Of a stretch of 32,783 bases of DNA, positions 31,601 through 32,783 are shown piece after piece. The stretch covers positions 1 to 32,783 of the forward strand of contig JAQUMX010000015.1 in NCBI GenBank assembly GCA_028717885.1, read 5' to 3'. A model generated the notes under the pieces. It did not search any database. It saw only the letters and a program-made list of their open reading frames with translations, and was not told the DNA's origin. This stretch comes from Candidatus Omnitrophota bacterium (lineage in GTDB: Bacteria; Omnitrophota; Gorgyraeia; Gygaellales; Profunditerraquicolaceae). Each line of letters starts with the position of its first letter. Positions within the stretch are counted from its first letter, which is position 1. The translations under genes were made by a program, and so were the position numbers.

Positions 31601-32783
31601 AAGACCGTAACCATTGCTTTGGAAAATCAGTTAACCGCAATGGTGCAGTGGAATGCGCAATTAGCCACTTCTTATAGCGCTGACACCGATACCTTGAAGT
31701 GTTCTGCATGGTTGGAACGTAGAGGTAAATTAGTCGGTACGGTAGCTACGGACTTATCTGACCTGCAGTTAGCCAGCTTGTCTATTTCCGACGGTACGGC
31801 TACCTTACATAGTGATAGCACTACTACCCATGATGACCAGGGCGTATATTGGTTCACCTGGGCAAACACTCAATTGGAAGCCGGAAAGACATATTTTGTC
31901 AAGGTTTCAGTTTCTTACCGTGATTCTGCGTATACAAGCGGATCTTCCATAGATATCACTTCTTCGAAGAAGATCCAGGAAACCAAGACTTTGTTGCAAC
32001 AGGAAGCAATTAAGACTGCAGCTATTCAGACCGCAGTAGAAACTACTTTGCCTAGTAAGATTACTGCTGCCCAGACCTCTTTGGAAACAAAGGTTACTGC
32101 GGCAAAGGATGAGATTAAGACCGATACCGGGAAGATTCTCACAGCGACGGAAACTACACTTCCGAATAAGATCGAAACCGCAAAGACGGCGATCCAGGAT
32201 GTGCAGAAGTCGCAGATATTAAATTCCGAGAATGCGATCCGTTCCGGACAAACTCTGACGATCCGTTTCCGTACTTACTCAGGGTTAAGCCCAACATTGG
32301 ATGTTTATGATCCAAAAGGCGGCCAAAAAGTAAATAAGCAGGCGTTGAAAGAGATTGGCACAACCGGAGTATATGAACATGCTTTGAAATTCCCGAATGG
32401 TTGGGGTAGAGGAGACTTTACCCTGGTGTGTTCCGAAACTACTAAAGGTACTATGGATGCTTTGACGATCACTGTCTTTAAGACCGACGTAGAGCAGATC
32501 TACGGCCAGGTTTCTTCCATCTTAGGTACGACTTCCGGCATCAGCGGATTAAAGAACGTTGCCGATACCTTGAATAGCCAGTTTAATGTCATCGAAACCG
32601 CGCTTTCTAAGGTGGGCAAGGATTTGGTCAAGGAAGTTAAAGACGCTGCTTCTTCAGCCACGGCTTTGGAATCCGTATATACACAATTAAGTTCTGTGGC
32701 AAAGCAGATTAAGCAATTAACCGGCGGTTCCAACGTGAGCTTGGAAAAACTCTATAGTGTTTCCGCAGAGAAGAAAAATGATA
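19613..32783 (+). CDS. Giant exported multidomain surface protein (3' end outside window)
   Basis: The frame beginning at ATG 19613 stays open to the window end, giving at least 4,390 residues; I checked the frame at 21002, 24302, 27122, 30182 and 32762. GGAGG at 19601-19605 is the ribosome binding site and the start overlaps the protease stop. A signal peptide (RIIFAEILILGQILPMFP, cleavage after AEA near residue 35) sends it through Sec. In order: kelch-like propeller blades, two DUF2341-LamG pairs, 15 Ig-like repeats, a beta domain and coiled coils. The first two are glycan- or protein-binding folds, and the repeats form a stalk. An adhesin or cell-surface predation factor is likely; the anchoring end is not visible. 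Confidence 0.93.
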   Translation, partial: MKNTNLLKIACRIIFAEILILGQILPMFPQVAEAANSTFTQTDWSGGDDNDVGAVHPANDSNWAKYSEKSADANTATAGKVMLSPSTSSVVDTADADFNQGTHNNTETTGTGAVRIQNNTHDTLRPTLGKWGAPMPLPRAPREGASICYVPTVGAYTGNYIYVLNGNNTTFFRRYNFVTKKWENLAPAPKVIYQSSCMAYPGTGTLIYVLRGSYSQDFWSYDVATDTWSDLTDGGAGTGTPPAVVGQGANLVTYSTTQLYATRGFATSDFWRYNISNNSWTTRQPIKSGSITADSGAVLQYPGTGTQIYLLRGNGNLQVYYYDAGANQWYDSQSAPYTVSDSSTFVPAGDGYLYTTFGTNEHWYFRKFDPSGSGTWAATNITNMPNFATAGSSVSGVYVPSQNKIFYLPGYSTSGYALYTIQLPSFDIANQKWDQIGGGGRDYYGFPYAGIKVGNYFYFVSGNDTSTSLSYRKFIRFNLTTEQWDEVTDLPGNGNYWTQADQLVWAGASHSKADYIYWMSNYNSDAGKIFAYQISTSTWNDTPITTVPFTIGYDADMIYPGSGDIVYVIGGSSSDKVASYNLVTDTWDDAGVPDLPVTLGSNHGSPIYVKPAAQGYLFVHGGYNYRQNFYRWAVGEDSWNTYTGLQNSYYTSDIFGLQGRFIYPGTGDYLYFNCSYSNSSGNKIQISNGAVTVNNFPSNFNNYTAWHYPGSGNYIYCAANNGPMFYRQKISDGSWEKLKDKPWPSNGWLWAPDPAGDVIYFLTSTSYSQPAALLKYTISTNTWTEPIYDYYSHSGFGGGAVAQRVGDYVYVLQGANSRSFWRYNIAADKWEQRAFAPTLIGGGGYLIYPNWGGDYLYAVCGGNSETFIRYSITNDSWTELAPIKVGATYYSINYGAAMAAPGDGIDEDGIFVLRGGTTYDFLRYDLSANSWSKLNNSPQYSRAGTEMIYPGTGDYIYIMMTYNGTSYMYLYPWKTDNPWLTGDSNFKSFPRMNRGYPKFVYTAGDYIYCLENESQYPYLYRYSISEKTWTQLANAPLFTGGSYARLFAWGGPNYSDSLFLWRDPDYQSYSFDAFKYSISDNKWDSPSIPQSFITGATTYRYFPYGYGAMTPVRYNGVNYLYISGRDYNSSAGRYENLFWQLNLDTGVWTQKTAPPTLIYGNTGGDIHYPGSGNYIYGMPGYNSTNFWRYSILNDRWEARKDIPFTTDDSSGMKLADGGDNGKLYLLRCNNSTTFYSYDIASNTWSPELSILANARYGSQLVYGGDNTLYAFRGYNYAEFYKFVIGSGWTQLTSVPGRVYAGSCLVYPGIGDYLYASVGSGSRKWLRYSKTNDSWTELDSVPDDYLVGEATYGGDRYIYLLNNQYNGTPYLRKYNVFGSGDFTSRIMQVGKNAGFGAANWTTTADNQASTSRVFIRTSDSATMSGAPDFGVTATNSNDISNLATVTDKHKYLQYKVELKTTNLAASPEFRDMTVNYTNYPASASLTSSVFDSTFLRDRLMKLSWDETLLPGTDIRFQLSTSPDGAGNWTNFLGPVGTTSVTNDFSTESDYAKSSLVKVESGSARLMKDLEDMQYKQAVTIDNTGQGAGTNVVATINLTAGNSAFWSHVKSDGGDIRFYDPATSAKLQYNCAVFNYTEKSAVVYVKVPTIAAGEVKTIYMLYGSSEATSESTSSVIAMPSPGMVGWYKFNEGNGSAISDSSSYVNSGVLTGGSWSSDVRSGSTGHSLNFSGSGYVTLNNVPFNTVSGNYNTIAFWMKWNGVQGIMAWGKASPNTDLYIEGGWIGYNSGSSERYGPLSTGLAGGWHHVACVVKNGAIIDSKLYIDGVLQTPVGPGAGNSLQLGSSLQISGWPGNYYFQGLLDEFCLYNRELTQSEITALAASGTGIFNGVVSITVPEESTTSPTLGANWPYREVVTLTNSGALKANYVVQVTLESNHRNLWSHAKADGGDIRLVDANNTTLLTYSLDTFDATNKNANIRVIVPSIPASSSKNIYIYYGNAGVSTTSAPLSFVPSTGPVSYWRFEDGSGTTATDAMGANNGTLTNTPTWSVIGGGKFGRAISFNGTNNYIDCGNAAGLQLTTGTIGAWIKTSNPGTGLRAILTKGNAYGTFLSDSVVGLYSWSGAVFRNAGRNLADGNWHHVAATFQSGVTEGSIIYVDGQALYTTTMTVSNQNGSVSIGSDRGSGNYISSMIDEPIIYNRVLSAAEIATLATDPDTAMATFSFPETANAYSITGSYNTSNPVIQPIYGTMYNNDLAAFTVNATTTGSAIKFQFSKNGYQWYYLNGATWTTIPADGGYDYANTAAQIDATALTNFMSQVGSSGEFFYRAYLHSNTGAATPLIDSIVVSTAAATSFYLNSLGTSEGVNSLHTDAVTDRYFRYKATLYSSGEDTPILDDVSVEFVRAYIDITSPIGGEIWSIGSAHNITWNKDGLTNVTGAALDETVKIEYYDGTQWVTEASNAPNTGTYSWTVDNCHTTAARVRITSNGWPVITSTSPAVFRIVGSVNLTNPTGNERWLIGSSQNITWTSSGASQIPLVKLEYSINNGSAWSPVIEGEGTANDGIVTNDGTFSWTVPDQATNTNRCLVRVSDSTDPDTKSTLATPFRIIGAFDVTYPTLGANLVSWATYNVTWTPTPVNSVSIPQVDLMYSITGGGNWMDMDGNSGQVTTVPNNGTYAWYVPNPLSENAVVRVQDHNDSTVYDDSPVFNIRGFQVSTPNGAEEWEMGFSHDITWSSGGTITAPIKIYLSTDGGTSYPYKLKTYMSMPPTPTYSWNITGIATSDLGEAIYYTTSDTAKIKIVDANNRADISNANFRIMPTPAITVDTPVVSDEWVIGTAAHNITWTNTGNISANLAIEYSVNAGDWTVVLPAPTAGQISARSYPWTIPDIGGALPADVQIRIRETSAPVGRDTQSLVSATSATFKIVTPTFTITAPPSGTIWVVGDTSRTITWTHVGTLLDNLKLEYSVDGETWNEIATFTQAQHDGTYNWQNITAGAAGASVLLRISDSRSPAAVTDNSDAITILPHERITLTHPSTGEMLIQGDTYNVTWDWDGQATNSNLTLRFSTDGGTTWSDVPPYMIEQQIPHTPTVFPWTVPNNVDTTHAVMRIYDPDDATEISSLTPEFTITLPQINITAPAADANWFGTGIYNITWTNVGAVSSNIGIQYSIDGGAWTNVSPAPSVGQISAKSYPWVVPDSPASTCQIKITDNSRPVVTKTSDTFNIVGPTVTITSPTGTETGENAWVVGTQHPITWTTTGGAAGAITSLRLQYSTNGTNWTTITTIEDAPTIQADAGTYNWTVSPVISSTVRIKIFDPERVATTATSNLFEIKDSSLVITSPNLGTESWIIGTTHDITWYSVGTITGPLKLYYTTDGLNWTQIADFDGTNDGSFTWTIPNAYSPGLAKIKIEDSYATPHTDLSDKAFTIAYPTISATTPATFFSDTEVATLNWTSLGTLVGPNLKVEWSTDDFGTSTIISQTVPKANTSVSWTVPVAAVSANCKFRVTDLGRTQSWGKSNAFTVLPVPSITITSPTTANTGDNSWRIGKAYNITWTRNNGNISNDLKLQYSLDGNTWVDIAAGNVAKDDGTPYNWIVPTGASASVTAKIRVYDNTPWKAGTNLSVDSGAFEIAIPRINITSPTGTEYWAVGDSAPVTWTTDGFINDDITVQYSIDNGESFLPTGGSGLSNSGSYNWTISDVGTVAQAKVKIIDASSNYDGVQVNAISNAFHIISKPTITLSAPDGEEVYVLGDTLPIRWSSRGLQIENVKIQYSKNNFADENDLDNTRTIVASTANDGVYDWPIPEDALSGATVRVRVSMVGNSSIEDTSESEFRIRGGFNITSPAAAGERRIVGKSETFTWTNRGTIGNVKVLYSATGAAPWTTISSSATNTGSFSVTIPEPRVPTALAKVRIEDASDDTVYAETPAFIADYYTITWRVLDYDTNAPLQQCSTTDNRTFWVDQTSTLSPPVDHDYPYNSYTTFWSKAGYIERSLEWTADSDKTVTIALENQLTAMVQWNAQLATSYSADTDTLKCSAWLERRGKLVGTVATDLSDLQLASLSISDGTATLHSDSTTTHDDQGVYWFTWANTQLEAGKTYFVKVSVSYRDSAYTSGSSIDITSSKKIQETKTLLQQEAIKTAAIQTAVETTLPSKITAAQTSLETKVTAAKDEIKTDTGKILTATETTLPNKIETAKTAIQDVQKSQILNSENAIRSGQTLTIRFRTYSGLSPTLDVYDPKGGQKVNKQALKEIGTTGVYEHALKFPNGWGRGDFTLVCSETTKGTMDALTITVFKTDVEQIYGQVSSILGTTSGISGLKNVADTLNSQFNVIETALSKVGKDLVKEVKDAASSATALESVYTQLSSVAKQIKQLTGGSNVSLEKLYSVSAEKKND
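20035..23745 (+). repeat. About 25 kelch-like beta-propeller blades in the giant protein
   Basis: Units of about 150 bases recur with the pattern YPGTGDYIYVLRG...FWRYDIATDTW.L, for example RYNFVTKKWENL, SYDVATDTWSDL, RYNISNNSW, RFNLTTEQWDEV, RYSITNDSWTEL, RYSISEKTWTQL and RYSKTNDSWTEL. Counting W-ending strands gives about 25 blades, enough for roughly four propellers. Kelch-type propellers bind proteins or sugars. Confidence 0.85.
24335..25255 (+). other. First DUF2341-LamG module of the giant protein
   Basis: DUF2341 reads YKQAVTIDNTGQGAGTNVVA, then WSHVKSDGGDIRFYD and IYMLYGSSEA. A LamG-type jelly roll follows (GWYKFNEGNGSAISDSS; GGWHHVACVVKNG; LDEFCLYNRELTQSEI). Such pairs occur in bacterial surface proteins and are thought to bind glycans. 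Confidence 0.82.
25330..26245 (+). other. Second DUF2341-LamG module of the giant protein
   Basis: A diverged copy of the preceding module: YREVVTLTNSGALKANYVVQ, WSHAKADGGDIRLVD and IYIYYGNAG for DUF2341; SYWRFEDGSGTTATDAMGAN, NWHHVAATFQSG and IDEPIIYNRVLSAAEI for LamG. Order and length match the first copy. Confidence 0.82.
26815..31395 (+). repeat. Fifteen tandem Ig-like (Kre9/KNH-type) repeats in the giant protein
   Basis: Units of about 292-327 bases (roughly 100 residues) begin with the pattern ITSPTGGE.W.IGS.HNITW and end with the pattern YSWTVP..........R.RV.D.......S..F.I. Starts lie near 26815, 27104, 27416, 27717, 28043, 28370, 28668, 28970, 29266, 29578, 29873, 30165, 30481, 30781 and 31099. 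They are diverged from each other, so this is an old array. The likely role is a long rigid stalk. Confidence 0.85.
31400..32782 (+). other. Beta domain and coiled-coil region of the giant protein
   Basis: After the Ig array comes a region starting YTITWRVLDYDTNAPLQ that resembles a carboxypeptidase-like or CNA-B-like sandwich, then helices rich in Ala, Thr and Lys from about 31975 (KTAAIQTAVETTLPSKITAA and a similar unit ETTLPNKIETAKTAIQ), a small beta domain around 32250-32480, and more predicted coiled coil to the window end. The helical parts could trimerise or lead to an anchor. Confidence 0.55.

Noticed and set aside
1-32783. CRISPR arrays, tRNA and rRNA genes
   Set aside because: I saw no regularly spaced short identical repeats and no tRNA or rRNA sequence; the repeats in the giant gene are diverged coding repeats.

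Overview
The window looks like a chromosomal segment of an uncultivated, anaerobic, Gram-negative-type bacterium. Candidatus Omnitrophota or a close relative is my best guess. That is inference from the style of the genes (respiratory-complex relatives, rubrerythrin, duplicated secretins, a giant modular surface protein); there is no rRNA or other phylogenetic marker here.

Region 1 (3-2887): the end of an operon for a membrane complex of the group 4 [NiFe]-hydrogenase / complex I superfamily: an antiporter-like membrane subunit cut by the window edge, a fused NuoC-NuoD/HycE-type large subunit, and a NuoB/HycG-type small subunit. All four cysteines that would bind nickel in the large subunit are replaced and the protein stops at the L2 motif, so this is an energy-converting hydrogenase-related (Ehr) complex and not a hydrogenase. 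Region 2 (2888-3305): a cold-shock protein gene with a structured leader and flanking terminators. Region 3 (3317-8636): a B12-binding-type radical SAM gene on the minus strand, diverging from a compact plus-strand run: plsC-type acyltransferase, DUF362/ferredoxin protein, rubrerythrin, small zinc-ribbon membrane protein, PAP2 phosphatase, a HicB-like small protein and a Mu gp16/GemA-like protein. Region 4 (8637-9002): a gene-free stretch with a long imperfect palindrome, then a promoter carrying a perfect dyad.

Region 5 (9003 to the window end) is one dedicated locus. A MerR-type DNA-binding-domain-only regulator precedes an ExeA-like ATPase, a GspC/PilP-like inner-membrane protein, two tandem secretins, three membrane-anchored coiled-coil/TPR proteins and a short membrane coiled-coil protein. 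A fresh promoter, a c-di-GMP-I (GEMM-I) riboswitch and an intrinsic terminator then control a RAYT (Y1/HUH transposase) domain fused to a membrane coiled-coil module, a membrane-anchored transglutaminase-like cysteine protease, and a giant exported protein of more than 4,390 residues. The giant has a signal peptide, about 25 kelch-like beta-propeller blades, two DUF2341-LamG pairs, 15 tandem Ig-like repeats and coiled coils, and it is still open at the window end.

My reading is that region 5 is a secretion and surface-display system for one giant protein. Export would run through a type II/IV-pilus-like secretin, and expression of protease and substrate would be switched by c-di-GMP. This resembles in logic the LapG/LapA adhesin-release system, but the parts are different and include a domesticated transposase fold.
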